Below are positions 10,057 through 22,775 of a DNA stretch of 64,000 nucleotides, one piece after another. Within the stretch, counting starts at the first letter, position 1. Each line of letters opens with the position of its first letter. Source of the DNA: Pyrenula massariospora (lineage: Eukaryota > Ascomycota > Eurotiomycetes > Pyrenulales > Pyrenulaceae); NCBI GenBank assembly GCA_021030905.1, contig JAGFMI010000029.1:186001-250000 (forward strand), written 5' to 3'. Under the pieces are notes generated by a model. The model did no database searches, was not told the origin of the DNA, and saw nothing but the letters and a program-made list of their open reading frames with translations. Made by a program: the position numbers and the translations under genes.

Positions 10057-10845
10057 ATGTACACAGTCAAAGATTCTAATGCAACAGCAAAAGCCTTCAA
10101 AAGCCTTCACAAGCCAGGTGACCCTCTGATACTAGCAAACATCTACGATCGTCTGTCTGCGGAAGCGATTGGAGCCTTGCCCTCCGTAAAGGCACTAGCG
10201 ACGGCATCATATGGCGTTGCTCGTGCCAATGGCTTCGAAGACAACGACATGACTCTTGAGACGAACTTGGAGGCTGTAAAACCTATTGCCGAGGTTGCAC
10301 GGAAGCTCAAAAAACCTTTGACTGTGGATATCCAGGATGCATACGGAGACCGACTTGAAGAGGCGATCGGGCAGCTCATCGACCTGGGTGTGGTCGGGGT
10401 GAATTTAGAGGATGTTGACAAAGAGTCGCAGAAGTTCCATGGTATCGATATGGCCGTGGATCGTGTGAGGAGAAGCCTAGATGTTGCGAAATACAAAGGC
10501 GTTCCGGATTTCGTGGTGAACGCACGGTGCGACACGTTGGTTTGGGGCGGTGAGCTCGAAGAGACCATTCAACGGGGCAAGGCGTATCTAGTAGCAGGTG
10601 CGACGACAGTCTTCGTTTGGGGTGGCTCGAAGAGAGGCGTCTCTCGAAGTGAGGTCGAGCAGCTGGTCAAGGCTTTTGACGGAAAGTTGAACGTTTCATT
10701 GAAGATGGCGGCCCCAGATCGGCTGACAGTCAAAGACTTGAGTTCGATTGGCGTCGCAAGAATCTCCACTGGCCCACAGCTCCAATTTATTGCCCATGCA
10801 AAGATTGCAGAAGAGGCGAAGAAGCTGACGGAAGGCAACCTATGA
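10057..10845 (+). CDS. PEP mutase / isocitrate lyase superfamily protein
   Basis: 262 aa from the ATG at 10057, where the family-like sequence begins (MYTVKDSNATAKAFKSLHK); the frame is open 79 codons further upstream without resemblance. The TIM-barrel signature is visible: LILANIYDRLSAEAI (substrate-loop strand), ATASYGVARANGFEDND, the metal-site strands VDIQDAYGD and VNLEDVD, then NARCDTL and the late barrel strand TTVFVWGG. The superfamily makes or breaks C-C or C-P bonds next to a carboxylate (phosphonomutase, oxaloacetate hydrolase, methylisocitrate lyase). The KKCGH loop of true isocitrate lyase is absent, so a small phosphonomutase- or carboxylase-like member is more likely. Substrate unknown; probably cytosolic, homotetrameric by family analogy. 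Confidence 0.85.
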   Translation: MYTVKDSNATAKAFKSLHKPGDPLILANIYDRLSAEAIGALPSVKALATASYGVARANGFEDNDMTLETNLEAVKPIAEVARKLKKPLTVDIQDAYGDRLEEAIGQLIDLGVVGVNLEDVDKESQKFHGIDMAVDRVRRSLDVAKYKGVPDFVVNARCDTLVWGGELEETIQRGKAYLVAGATTVFVWGGSKRGVSRSEVEQLVKAFDGKLNVSLKMAAPDRLTVKDLSSIGVARISTGPQLQFIAHAKIAEEAKKLTEGNL

Positions 10846-11356
10846 ATAGGACCTTATTCGCCTTAGAGTTTGTACCGAAGGGGTCTTGACCCGGTCATCT
10901 ATCTGATTTCCCCAGAGCTTGCAACATCCGTTTCTCCATTTCCGTTCTCAATATACTATCATTCACCGATCTTCTACATCTGTAGGTTTTAAACACATGT
11001 AGTCTAGGTGGCATCAACAAGAATATTGACGTTGTTGACGCTGTCCTGCTACGATTCGCGCAAGGTATTATAAGGCAAGCCCTTCCACGTCCTCCAATAT
11101 AAAGTAGTATGAGGTGAGTTAAGTTTCTGGATTTGACAGGACATGCAAACTGCCCCGTGAGGCCTTCGGTAAAGGCAGAATAGAGATGGCTGGATGTCTC
11201 AAACGCCACTATCCCATAATGACATTGAAATAGCTCTCATACTGGGCTAACTTCAGTTGCTGACGGAATACTGGTGAATCGATTCCGTCTCAGCTCTACC
11301 ACTCCGAGTCAGTCCTTCATGTCAACTAAACTTTATACTGCGGTGAGTAATGAATA
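10846..11356. other. Convergent intergenic region
   Basis: 3' flanks of the PEP mutase-family gene (plus) and the F-box/ankyrin gene (minus). Nothing else seen. Confidence 0.5.
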
Positions 11357-13008
11357 TCACCAATCGTGCTCTGCTAGCGGAAACACTCCTTTCCTGAATT
11401 GTTCCGCCTTCACCGTCTTTAAAGGATCAATATGCCGAGCCCCAAGTGTGCGCAGTGCCTCCACCACATTCTGTCTTGAGTGTATCATAGCCGTCAACAT
11501 TGGCCATTCATCATCCCCTCGTTCATACCACCCACAACCTTTGTCGACAGGAACGCCTAGATCGGCCAAGGCCCTCACGACACAGCCCCACCCGTATTGA
11601 CATGCGCCTAGCATGGCTTGCTCTGCCTGGTACTGATGCTCTTTGATGTTAAAGTCCTGTGAGAAGAGTAGGCGGATGGCGGCGGGCTGGCCAGACCGGG
11701 CAGCGTCGGTTAAAGGACCGTAATTACCCTCGATATTGAAACCGTGAGGATTTGCACCAACGTTAAGGAGTAGGCGCATCACCGAGGTATGGCCACGACT
11801 TGCGGCGAGGTTGAGAGCATCCTTGTTGTTGAGGCTGCCGTAGAACGGTTCGGCATCTGTGCGAGAAAGTAGGAACGAGACAATTTCGGTATGGCCGCAT
11901 TGAGAGGCGAGTTGGAGGAGGTCTTGCTGTGGAGGGTCAGGAGAGAAGGTACGGAAGGAAGAATTGGAGAGTTCGTTCGGGTAGGTTATTAGCAGATGTG
12001 AGACAGTGGATGTAGAACCGCGGCGGATGGCGGACAGTAGGCATTGGCGGAGCAAAGGGGAGCTAGGGGAGAAAGTGGTTGCGTGAGGGAGAAGAAGGTT
12101 AAATATGGAGAGTCGGTCGTAGATGACACTGTCATAGATAGCGTCTTGGATTAGTTTTGCAGTAGGAGATGGCTTGTGAGATAAGAAGAGCTTAACAATG
12201 GAGGTATTGCCGACTCTCGTTGCTTCAAGCATCGCGTAAGACTCATTTATATCCGCCTTAGCCTTGAGGAGGGTTTCAACAATGACTAGATGTCCCTGCA
12301 TAGCCGCTGTGCTCAGGGGGTCAGAGAAATACCAGCTGTCAGGATTGGGGTGGAGATCTGGACTCATGAGTGAAGTAAATGAAGGTAAGCCTGTGTAAGC
12401 AGCCATCGAAAGGACCGACCAACTATCTTGCCGTTGATCCTGCTGAGGTGGCGAAAATGTTGAAGCTTTGCTGCTAGCCAATATGTCAAAGACATTCTGT
12501 CCCCAAACTCTGGCTAAGCAATCACAGGTTGCTTTTTTATAAGATAAGTGGTCATTTGTACTTGTGATGCTGCTTATTTGACGAAACGCTGTAATTTGTT
12601 CTGCGGTTTTCTGTAAAGCTTTCAGAATATAATTATCAACTTGCATATGATCATCGACAAATGCACGATAGAAAAGCATGCGCGAGATTATGGAGGGATC
12701 AAGGCTTCTGTCAGGAGCAAGGATCGAGGCACGGTCAATGAGCCTTGTCGAGATTGTGGCGTTGACGATTTCGATATCAAAATTTTCTAACGTAGATTAA
12801 ATTAGAAATGAATCTATGCGCTGCATCAAATAATAAGGATAAAGACAGTATAGATTGACGACAATGGCCTCTTGATTCGAGGACCGGATAACAACTATAA
12901 CTTACTGCAGACCAAACGCGCTCGGAAAGACCTTCTTAAACCTAGCCGCTTCACGGTCTCTTCCAATACTGCCTTGAATAGCTCTAAAGGTAGATCCAGA
13001 AGACGCAT
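11357..13008 (-). CDS. F-box-like / ankyrin-repeat protein
   Basis: Exons (minus) 13008..12906 and 12786..11357, joined across a 119-bp intron (GTAAGT donor, GTTAG acceptor), give 510 aa. The start MRLLDLPLELFKAVLEETV is an F-box-like helix pair common at the head of fungal ankyrin proteins. From about residue 190 to 460 there are degenerate to good ankyrin repeats, for example PQQDLLQLASQCGHTEIVSF, KDALNLAASRGHTSVMRLLL and YGPLTDAARSGQPAAIRLLF. Such proteins may act as substrate adaptors of SCF ubiquitin ligases; partner and target are unknown. They form large, fast-changing families in Pezizomycotina. The splice joins ARLVC to the next exon's NFDIEIVNATISTRLIDRAS in phase, which supports the model. 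Confidence 0.82.
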
Positions 13009-14547
13009 GGTGATAATTTGGTCTGCGTCCGACCACCGGGCTGGAATCGATTGGCTATCTTCAAAGAAAGCCGATAAGACGTAGGATAGTAAGCCAGCGA
13101 ATCTAGACCCTGATGGAAACTTACGTTAAGTAAAAATTCGACAAGATTTTTGTCTGTACCAGTAGAATATGATTTGTCCTGAGACACTTTGTCTTGAGAC
13201 AATGTTCGGTTTTTGCTGTTGGTGGCTTCGGAAGTTGTGGTGCGGACTTTGAGACAAATGTCAGCTCGACCGCGCCACCCTAGGAACCATGTTGTGTAAC
13301 CGCTAGGGACGTTCCCCTGCGCAAGAAAAGAGACTTTGTGCGAATTACCGCGTTTTAGAGCCTTGCTGTTACAGATGCGAAGTTTCAGCCGTGAACCCAT
13401 CACCTTCTGCACTTCGCATGAGTTCAATTTCAAGCGCTGATTTGCGTGTTGTAGTATGAAACACACGTGGGAGCGTGGCGCAAGCTTAGGATGTCCATAT
13501 TTAAGAGCAATCCACGGTTTTTGAAACCAATGTAGCAATGACTACGGGTTTGGAACGTACCTTTCAGTCAAGGTACTTAACCCTGGTAACTAGTAACCGC
13601 CCATCTAGTCGTAAAGTTAGTGCCTGAAGTTGTGGAGCACAGCATTGATAATAGACCAGTATTTACGCTGCGTTACAGGTTCCAACGCTTTTTTGCGCAG
13701 CTATATAAAATTCTTATACCATCCCGAGATGGGCAGTTTGTATGAAGTTTTTTGTTTATTTAAGACCACTTGGTGCCACCAGGAGCTTTTTACAGGTTAT
13801 CAAAGACTGTCAGCGGCCCTTGGGGCTACTAGAAATCCCTTGGGACCCTGCAAAGAGGCTACAGGGCCTTACGCCCCCAGAATTTAGTTCCCAGATCTTC
13901 TTTATTTCACAACATCGCCTTCATTCCATGCTAGCAACAGTACAAATAATGAGCCCATATCCATGCTTCACTGTATTACCGTGGTGTGGATAATATTGCG
14001 ACAGTCTTGAGTCTGTGTGAAGTGTTAGACTCGGTCTCAGGCTTGCGCAACTTAAAAGGATAGATTGTGTCAAAACGTTGCGCGCAACATACTCATCATT
14101 GTATTATGCTGGACGCTGTTAAAAGGTACAAAGTCTCTAGCTAACGTCCAAACGGAAGAACCAGCTGTCTCATGTGCTCTGGATATTGTGCTTTCCATGT
14201 GCCTACCACTTTACGTCTGCGGTCACAAATTCGAAAAGTCCGGTGCTCTTGACACATGCGCTGCTCTAAAATGCTGAAAAATCATTACACGGCCATACAT
14301 TGCCCAGGCGTCTAGTGAGTCGGACAGATTCCTGCAAGCCCAGCTCAAATCTGCGATCACTAAAGGAACATGATCATGGACCCTATCAAAATGATCATTC
14401 TATGTGATAATCGGCCCTGCGAAGTTTGAACTCAGATTCCTGTTGATGGTTGTATATCAGATGATAATCCAATATTGACTCTCTTGAAAACCGATATCTG
14501 CCATATGGCGCGGGAAAGTGGGAGTCTTTCATAGCATTCTAGCTCTG
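13009..14547. other. Gene-free stretch, 1.5 kb
   Basis: A 184-codon minus-strand frame (12984-13538) overlaps the start of the F-box/ankyrin gene and lacks any domain. Plus-strand frames at 13630-14277 are short and unremarkable. I cannot assign any of it; decayed repeats are possible. Confidence 0.45.
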
Positions 14548-15974
14548 CTAAGTACCCCAGCCCCATTTGATGATGATGGAAGCTGGGTGCCCTCCGTGTT
14601 CTTGGTTTTTAAACTTGTTCGTGGGCCCGAAAAAGGTGATCTCCTCAATTGAGCGTCCACCGGCCTTACCAAAAACTTCTGGATACCAACATCTCATCTG
14701 ATTTGTTGAAAAAATATTGTCGAGCATGTGAGAGCGATCGAAGTCTTGGTTATCGTTTTCAACGAATCTCGACAGGGTTATTTTCCCGTCTAGGTTGACA
14801 TTCCTTTTTTTGAAAAGGCGGAGGATAAAGGCATTCTGAGCATTATAAGTAAGACGTACTAAAAATGGGATAAGAAAAGACAAACGGTGTTGTCATTACC
14901 AATGCTTTGTCTGACGACGTAGACGAATTTTGTGGTAAGTTCCTTACTGTTGCCAATGCCCCCAAACTTCTTTGACAAATGCATGAAGGCAAGGTCATAA
15001 TTTTTCAGCGCTTGGTTATTATAAACACTGTCCCTTGTTTCATGATCGTCAGTAGGATTTAGGTATCGATTATTGTCTAGTTTTGCATGATTATCTTCAG
15101 CAATCAGCATAACATGATCATTCCCGGTGCCGATTTTACTACGAGCCGTGTATCGCGTAGAGTACGGATTAGAATTCCTCCCCGGAGGTGGTTCACGTAA
15201 TAGCGAATAGCTTTTGAAGTCGGAATATGTTGCTCCATCAAGATCGATGATCGGATCATTCATTTGCCTTAGCAGATCTCTGATACCGCTCTCTCCCGAG
15301 GATCCGGTAAGTAAAGTATTGTCATCCGGATCCTCATCGGTCTTATAGCCTTTACTAAATTTGGCTTCAATCTCGTTTAAATGGTTTGGTCTCTCAGGCT
15401 GCATTTTAAGCTTTCCTGCCTCTTCAGCTGCTTCATAAGCGTTAAGTAGTGCATTATCATCCTTCACTCCGGACTTCTTTTGAGCATCAGCTACCATCTG
15501 ATCATGGCTGGGATCCCAGGGCTCACAACGAGGTGCTAGACCTCGTTTTGCAGTCGCACATCCAACTACAGGATGCTCAGGGACATCTGGATCAGGGCCA
15601 TCGGCATGATGAATGTTTCCTCCAAGTGTAGCCGACGTATCTCCTCCGGAATTGGAAGTACCATGTGCATGAGACAGAGATGTATCTGAAAGTCCAGGTG
15701 AAGATTCTCCGGGGTCCTTCGTACCCGTTCCAGGACCCTCTGTACCCGTTCCAGGGCCCTCCGTACCTGGCCCAAGCTTTGGTTCAGTCTCAGGTGGTCG
15801 AGGATTGACTGCTCGTTCTGTGTGAGCCGGTAAGATAATGTCTGTTCGGGGCACTATTGAGTTAAATTTAGATCCTCGTATTACACTGAAAGGAAAGGCT
15901 CCAACTGAATCGCTGCAGTGTGATAGGAGAGTAATTCCCGCCAGAAGAATTTTCAAATTTGCGGAGGCGCGCAT
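14548..15974 (-). CDS. Secreted protein of unknown family, Pro/Gly/Thr-rich N-terminal linker
   Basis: Exons (minus) 15974..14900 and 14858..14548 encode 461 aa; the 41-bp intron has a GTAATG donor and a TTTTTAG acceptor and joins VRQSI to VRLTYNAQNAF in phase. The ATG at 15974 opens a signal peptide (MRASANLKILLAGITLLSHC, cleavage near residue 26). Residues about 60-85 carry a short repeat of GPGTEGPGTGTE type, followed by a Ser/His/Asp-rich linker. A folded-looking C-terminal part of about 300 residues is rich in Asp, Asn and Tyr and has only a few cysteines. No family recognised. It lies beside another secreted-protein gene, pointing to an accessory region. Confidence 0.68.
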
Positions 15975-17717
15975 GATTATGATATAACAGACAACTGCGA
16001 GGGAGTGCTTCCACTTTGACGACCTGGGATAAGGAAAGACATTTATATTCCAGTATTCCCCTGAACAAATCGTGTAGCGTTCGTTTTCATAGTTCAACAG
16101 CCTACTAAGACGGGAGGCATCAATGAACAAGTGTTATATGTTGCTATGATGAAACAAGTACGTTCCTGCTAGCGCGATTGCGGATTCAGCTCTGGGGCTT
16201 TAAGTGAAGACGAGCCAGATTTGGTGTAGCCAACTGCTTTCTGAGGTGGGCTTAACAATGATGGTATCCATCCTCGGATACCGTTGGTGGATAACAGTTT
16301 TCCACGCTCTGAAACTAGGATTTTGAAGCTTAAAGACATATCAGATATGATCAGTGCAAGACATCAACCTGTTGTGATAGATCTAGCAAGCCAACAAACG
16401 CTGGCTGCCTGCGATGATTAGCAAAAGTAAATTGCCTGCAATGAGAGGCAGGCTGACAGGCCGTCACCAAGGGAAACTCTAAATTTGGTCTGATATTAGC
16501 GAGCGCACCGATCGCCTTTGAAAATTCCTCGTGGGCTATGCCACTATAACCTCTCATTATATGGAGGAAGTTGCTGTACAAACACACCTGACATTCTTCA
16601 CACTTATGTTGGGGTTGCAATTTTCTCTGCATCGATCGAGAGAGTCCAAAAAGCAGTAAATGACATACCTTGCAGCAAGGGCCCCACCAGTTTTAGCGTT
16701 GTCAGGTTACGACCGCTAGTAGACATCCTGTAATATGGGGAAATTTTTGCTGCAGCCAAACTTTGGAAGTGTTCTCTGGTCCTGATACGACTTAGAGTCA
16801 GAGGCCTCTAACTAACATCGACAAAGCTACGACACAAACTTTTACTTGGTCACCCATGCCAAAATCCAATGGAGTCGACAGCTGAAAAAGGTGGTTCGAG
16901 TACCGAAGGTATTTTCAGGAACCAAACCCACAAACCAGCTTGTCCTACCCTGATGAGTCAAATAGCTTTTGAAATAATTATGAGCAACATCTGCACTCCT
17001 CCGAGCCTTGCAGCGTTTCTGTTACAGGGCCGGTTGAAAACCTCACGCTCAAACTGGGCAATGCTGCCTCGGTGGCATTGATCATATTTTGGGGCCAGCC
17101 TTGCAAGGCAAAGTATGAGATTTTGCTTTTGCGCTTTCAAAATGCAAGGTCGCCGCATCTTTGTAATAGCTAGGCAACCTTCTTCCACATCTGGCCTACC
17201 CTATTATCTGCTACTCTTCTCGTATACGGTTGGAGGGAACGACACATTGTTCAGCCAACTAATCTCAATGCATCTACAATGTTACCTCGTGTAACGACTG
17301 TCTTGTGTTACCGCCGTCCGTTTGGTGTCAAAATTTTATCTTCTAAATCTTTCAAAGTAGCGCTTCGAATCATTGGCCGAAAGAGAGATCATCGTTGCTC
17401 ACAGATCCAACGTGCAGCACAAGTTCAGGAGTTGCATAACAATATTGTTCACGAGGAACCATTCACTGCCAACAACAAGGAGCACAAACGTTCATGTTTC
17501 TTGCCATGTAGCGGACTAGAGCTCTGAGGCGATGATGAATGGAAAACCATTTTCTCGGAGGTCTTCATCGATGGCAGCTATCTCTTTATAAAAGTCTAGT
17601 GTTTGCTCACGAGTAATACCCAAGATCGGTCTTGTCAGCCATTGCTTTTCGACTTAACGCCCATTCATTTGTTATCGTACAAATATCGTTTTCAAATCTT
17701 TTGTTCTTGTTCGTGCT
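15975..17717. other. Gene-free stretch, 1.7 kb
   Basis: Divergent upstream region of two secreted-protein genes. Frames at 16351-16632 (minus), 16518-16733 (plus) and 17279-17527 (plus) have no signal peptide or domain. Nothing else recognised. Confidence 0.45.
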
Positions 17718-19357
17718 ATGGCTAATGCTATCCTAAACGGTCTTTTCTTGTCTCTGACTTTGATTCCAATGGCAAAGGACTTCTTTCCAGGACAGCAGGA
17801 CGTGAAGACCACGGTCCGAGTCGGAGCTGGTTTGGCCAAAAATGGGGACAAAACGGCTAGTACTGCTGGCAGTGCGCCTAATGTTGCCTTGTTCGATAAC
17901 AACGGTCAACGAATCGGTAGCAAAAGTGGGTCTGGAAAAATAGGTGATGGAGAATACAGCGATATCGCGGTAAAGCACTCTAATTCAAAAAATAATAAAC
18001 CTGCGAGCTACATCTCGATCTCAAGCGGTAGCTCTGATGCTTTGTGCATCTCTTACTTAGCTATTACCTGGGCCACTGGAGATCAGTTTCAATGGTATGG
18101 AGACATGGGAGTTGTAAGTTGTGCCTTAATACCCGAAGGAATTAATTGCTGACTGACTCTTTTTGCAGCAATGTGGCATGACATGGTATCCATCCAATCA
18201 AGTACGCCTTTCCAACATTGCGTCTCAGGAGCAATCGACTAAATGAACTCCTTAGCAAGTGCCTACGAAACAGAATCCAAATTACGTCCCCAAATGTGTT
18301 TGGTAAGCTTCCCGTGTGCAGCATCTCACCGCCAACCCCTTCCAAAATTAGACGCTAGCATCCCGAGATCTCTAAGAAGTTGCCATCCAACAGGATTGAC
18401 AGTCCCGACAAAAATGGTAAAAAGACCGTCGCCTCATATCCCCAAGGCTTCAGCTTCCATGTCAGCGACTTCCAGTTTACAGAATCCGACCAAGATCCCA
18501 GAGCAATGGGGTATCAAGACAATCCCGACACAATGTGTAAAGCACCAGCGCGCTTCAGTACTTGGCCGAGTGAGTATCCAACTATCTCCAATGCCGCTCT
18601 TCTTCCCCACTCTTTCAAGAAGCTTCTAAGCCCGAAATATTCCGCATCGAAACTCTAACCAGACCGTCCAGCCCTCAACCAGAAGAACTGCATTCCCGTC
18701 TACGACCCACCCCTCCAATACAACCAGGACGGTACCGATCCCTACGATATCAAAGCAATTACCACACCCGGAAAAGTCTCATGCGACCACCCTCCCCCGG
18801 GCTCCCAATACGTAAAGCGCGACACCACCAACACTACTACCACTACCAATTCCCCCCCTTCCCCTTCTACCCTTAACCTCCAAGCCCTCGTCCCCGACGA
18901 CTGCAACCACAAACACGTCGTCATCTCGCACCACCAAGCCCACAAAGCCCGAGAAGTCTGCGCGTCCGAAACCTCATCTGGCCCGGACTTCGTCTCCGTC
19001 CACGACATGATGTTCTGCGACATGTGTACGCACACTTCCATACCCCTGTGTCACGGTAAAATCCAGAATAAATGTTTTGATCTGACAGATATGGAGATGA
19101 AGAATGGGACTGTGTCGCATGATAATGGTAATGCTGGTAGTGAAGGAGGAGCAGGAAGGAAGAATAATAATTCGACCGTACCGCCGATCCCGACAAAGTC
19201 ATACACGAATGCGATCGTTTGGAGTAATCAGACCGCAGGGCAGAACACAACGACAAGTGTGGAGCAGGCTGTTAGTGGGATTGCAGAGGTGCTTGGGATT
19301 GTTCGTGGGATGGTGGGCCTTTCGAAAGGGGTTGCTGGGAGGAGGCTTAAATATTGA
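17718..19357 (+). CDS. Secreted fungal protein, five exons, unknown function
   Basis: Exons 17718..18113, 18169..18201, 18274..18302, 18394..18569 and 18663..19357 give 442 aa. All five junctions keep phase and have GT..AG borders; two exons are only 33 and 29 bp. The N-terminus (MANAILNGLFLSLTLIPMAK) resembles a signal peptide. The part after residue 130 reads QCGMTWYPSN-QNPNYVPKCVW-IDSPDKNGKKTVASY, followed by a GFSFHVSDF segment and a conserved-looking block with four to six cysteines (SVHDMMFCDMCTHTSIPLCH, then NKCFDL). The arrangement (beta-rich head, TWYPSN, cysteine block, Ser/Thr-rich tail) recalls a widespread family of secreted Pezizomycotina proteins without known role. The C-terminal end is hydrophobic (IVRGMVGLSKGVAGRRLKY) and might be membrane-associated. 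Confidence 0.75.
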
Positions 19358-20446
19358 TATCGGAGAAAATTGGAGGAACGTTGTATCTCTGGAATCTCGA
19401 AGGGTTATGTGTGGATAGAGGAAATCTTTTTCGTAGACAACCCGCGTAAGTGATTTTTGAAACGCTCCACAACAGGGCTTTGATATGAATCGACGGAGCT
19501 GGATAGGACCAAGGAATCCAGAAAAGTGTTCGATGGTAACGAAAATGGGATCTACGAATTTCAACGATACTCCTATAGAGGACATTTTCAGTGTGAATCC
19601 CTCTGTCCTCAATAGAATATCAGCTCGCAACTACGTTCCGAATCGTCCAGAGTCAATCTAGCTAACCAACTACCAAGATCTAAACGTGTTTAAAAGGTGA
19701 TACTATCCACCAAATGAACTGAAAAACATCTGAGAGCTGTTAAGAATATTTAGACTTTAATATAGATAGACTGCGCAACAGGCTGGGTCAGATTAGGTTT
19801 AAGAGCGTTTTAGGCCTAACCCGAGGCGGATTGCAAAGGGGTTTGAAGCGTTTTCAACCTGGTTTTAGGTGGTCCACGGGTTAGTTGTTCTGCCCCTGCT
19901 TTCATGTCATGCCTACCAAGGCTGACAAGAGCGTCGCCGCAGAGTGTGTACGTGTACATACCCTTATAAACGCAAGTGCGCGAACTTGGTTCGGTCGTTT
20001 TGGGCCAGGCGGTAGCGCCGCCTAACAATAACTTCTGTTTCTATCAGGGTTTGCTTGAATGTGCGTTTATGTAAATGGTAGGTATCCAGGATTTCATGTA
20101 ATATTGAATTAATGCATCTGCGTCAATTGCAGTCCAATATCAAAGAATTTGGTTGAAGTAGATTATGGAGGCGCATTACTAGCAATATACAGATGACTGT
20201 GTTTTAAAGCATCAGTTATGGCCGCGTAGAAGACAGCGGTGGAGATGGTGAGAGGAAGGGTGAGCGAGATGCAGACATTTCAACTCTTAGAAGCCGCAAG
20301 ATGTGGAAAATCTGCATCCTCGATCCTCCTCCAGCCCGCCAAGACTTTCGTTGAGGTCCCTGTCCACCACAAATTTCCAGCTTGTCTACAAGATTGACAC
20401 GCGACTCCTCCAACACGGTCATCAGTGTTGGCCACATCTCGCCGTC
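19358..20446. other. Intergenic, 1.1 kb
   Basis: Downstream of the five-exon secreted gene and upstream of the p24 gene. A 143-codon minus frame at 19199-19630 is mostly antisense to the secreted gene. No supported feature. Confidence 0.5.
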
Positions 20447-21379
20447 ATGGCGCCTTCAAGATCCTTCATTGAGTCACCGTGGTGTACCTCACTCTTGGGT
20501 GTCCTCCTGTTCCTATTCCTCGCATCTCCCTCGCAAGCCCTCTACTTCTATCTGGATGGACCGCAACCAAAGTGCTTCTATGAAGAATTGCCTAAGGACA
20601 CGTTAGTTGTTGGTAAGTCGCTAGATTGTTTGTAGCGCTCATAACAAGCTGCACAAGCGACAGGCTACCACCAACGCCGGCTCAGAAGTTGATTCATTGA
20701 ACTTAGCCACGGCTAGAAAGTCGAATTACTTTCGCTGCAACAACTTCTGCTAGAATCATGACTTCACAGTACAACCATTACGTCTTTTCAGATCTATGAC
20801 TGACTCCTCACCCCTGCAGGATCCTACAAAGCCCTCGCCTACAGCACAACCACCCAATCCTTCGGGGCGACACCTGACCTCACAATCACCTTCAGCGTCG
20901 CCGAAACCTTCGACAACGACCACCAAGTCATCAAGCAATCCAACCCATCCACCGACTCCGCCCAAAAGTTCACCTTCAGCGCCGCCGACTCTGGCCTCCA
21001 CCGCCTCTGTTTCACTCCCTCTGGCCCCGCCGCCGCGCCTCTCAGCGGCTGGTTCTCCAACACCGGCGCCCAAGTACCAGGCTCGGTGCAGCTGACGCTC
21101 GACATGGCGATCGGCGACACGACCAAGATCGCTAGCAGCGACCAAGGCAAGATGGATGACATCGTCAGCAAGGTGCGCGACCTAAACGCGCGGCTGACGG
21201 ACGTGAAGCGGGAGCAACAGTTCCAGCGGGAGCGCGAGGCTGAGTTCCGGGACCAGAGCGAGGCGACGAATAGTCGCGTGGTCAAGTGGACATTGGTGCA
21301 GCTGGGGGTCCTGGCGGTGACATGCGCGTGGCAGTTGAGCCATTTGAGGAGCTTTTTCATCAAACAGAAGTTGACTTGA
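20447..21379 (+). CDS. p24 (emp24/gp25L) family ER-Golgi cargo receptor, Erp-type
   Basis: Exons 20447..20612 and 20820..21379 encode 241 aa. The splice (GTAAGT donor, CTGCAG acceptor) restores TLVVG-SYKALAY. Order: signal peptide (residues 1-36, ending SPSQA), GOLD domain starting LYFYLDGPQPKCFYEELPKD with its two conserved cysteines (CFYE and LHRLCF), a coiled coil (DIVSKVRDLNARLTDVKREQ and onward), one membrane helix near residue 215, and a short basic cytosolic tail RSFFIKQKLT. p24 proteins cycle between ER and Golgi in COPII and COPI vesicles and help export GPI-anchored cargo. The TLVVG-x-Y element is typical of the Erp1-like branch, but I do not assign a symbol. Confidence 0.92.
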
Positions 21380-22775
21380 GGAGGAAGAGAGGGAGGGAGG
21401 AGGTTAATCCCAGGGGCACGTGGAAAGAATTACTCTCCGCAAGGGAAACAAGAGGAAACGAAAGCAGCGTAGAGCCCGACGAGCTCGCAACAGGCGGACA
21501 TGTCCGTGGAGCGTTGTACCTGAAGAGAGAAAACTGTACACAAAATAGACGTCACACCATCCAAAGACCGTGCCTCCTACCGCACTTGTAACTCTCACCG
21601 GATCAAAGAACAGCACAGCATAGTATTTCACAGCGTTCTCCACCCGACGAACGCCGTGCTCTCTTCGCAATCCCCACCGGTCCGCCCGGTCGGTATACCA
21701 AACACCGCATACTCCATATCTTCACACAGAACATCCCATCCTGTGAACACATCCCGACCCCAACCACATCCCCAAAACCTAGATCCTACCTACCTATACG
21801 CTTCCCCCGATCCCAATCAGAGCAGGGTGGGTACAGGTACGTGGGCCTCGGACCTCGCCGAAGAGCCTCACCGCGTACCTTGCTTTCCTCTCGACCGACG
21901 CCGGCGTGGGAGTAGCTCAAGCCATAGATCGACTCCCTAAGCTAGCAGCATGTAGTGGCAGCGTAAAGACAGGAACGGAGAAATCTCGGGATGAGTAGTC
22001 AAGACAAGTAAGGTAAGGAAAAAAGGGTGTGGAACATTTCATTCTACTTGATGTTACGAAAATTGTACGTAAACGATGTCAAAATTTTTTAAAGGAGAAA
22101 AAAATGTTTTCTTCAATATCACCAAACGCATGTGGTTGTCGAATTGGGCTCGGGATTATGCAAATGCAAGCGTGCTAGCTAAAAGTTTACGTAGATAGGT
22201 AGATCGCCGACTTGCCGCGTATCTTTGTCCAAACTACCCAGACTTCTGGAATAGGCAAGGTACCTGATCCGTCTGATCGTCCTCTTCCCGCCTGTCGCAC
22301 CGGCATGTCCAATTATGTACTTCCCGCCACAACCTCACAAGAACGACCCAAGTAGAGCGTAGACCAAAATCCTAGGCTTTGCCGATAATGCCCAAAACTC
22401 GAAAAGACCCTTTGATAGAAACAAAAACGCCGAATCATGACTTCATAAAATGCCAGGGAATGGAGAGATAGTATGAGGAGACGGCCCAGAATCCGAAGCC
22501 TGGAACCAGATCCAACATGATTTTTTTCGGTTGCCCAAATTCGCTTTGAAAAACGCGCTTTCTAAATCGCGGGGTGCACGCATGCACTAGTCGCTGATGC
22601 ATTGTCCCTTCAAACCCCGCCAGGTCGAACTCATCTCGACCTCAACGCCAATCCGTCTATGGATGCATGTAAAAAGTTGTAGAAAATGCCAAGTACGTTG
22701 CATGTGTCTGCTTCTCCGTGTGCTGGTAGGATTTTTCCGATGTGTGGAAGAGGCTCAAATGCTTCCGTTTCATCT
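21380..22775. other. Convergent intergenic region, 1.4 kb
   Basis: 3' flanks of the p24 gene (plus) and the RGS gene (minus). It contains short pyrimidine-rich and A-rich stretches, but no reading frame I can support. Confidence 0.5.

Noticed and set aside
12984-13538. 184-codon minus-strand frame
   Set aside because: It overlaps the first exon of the F-box/ankyrin gene in another phase and has no domain or codon pattern of a gene.
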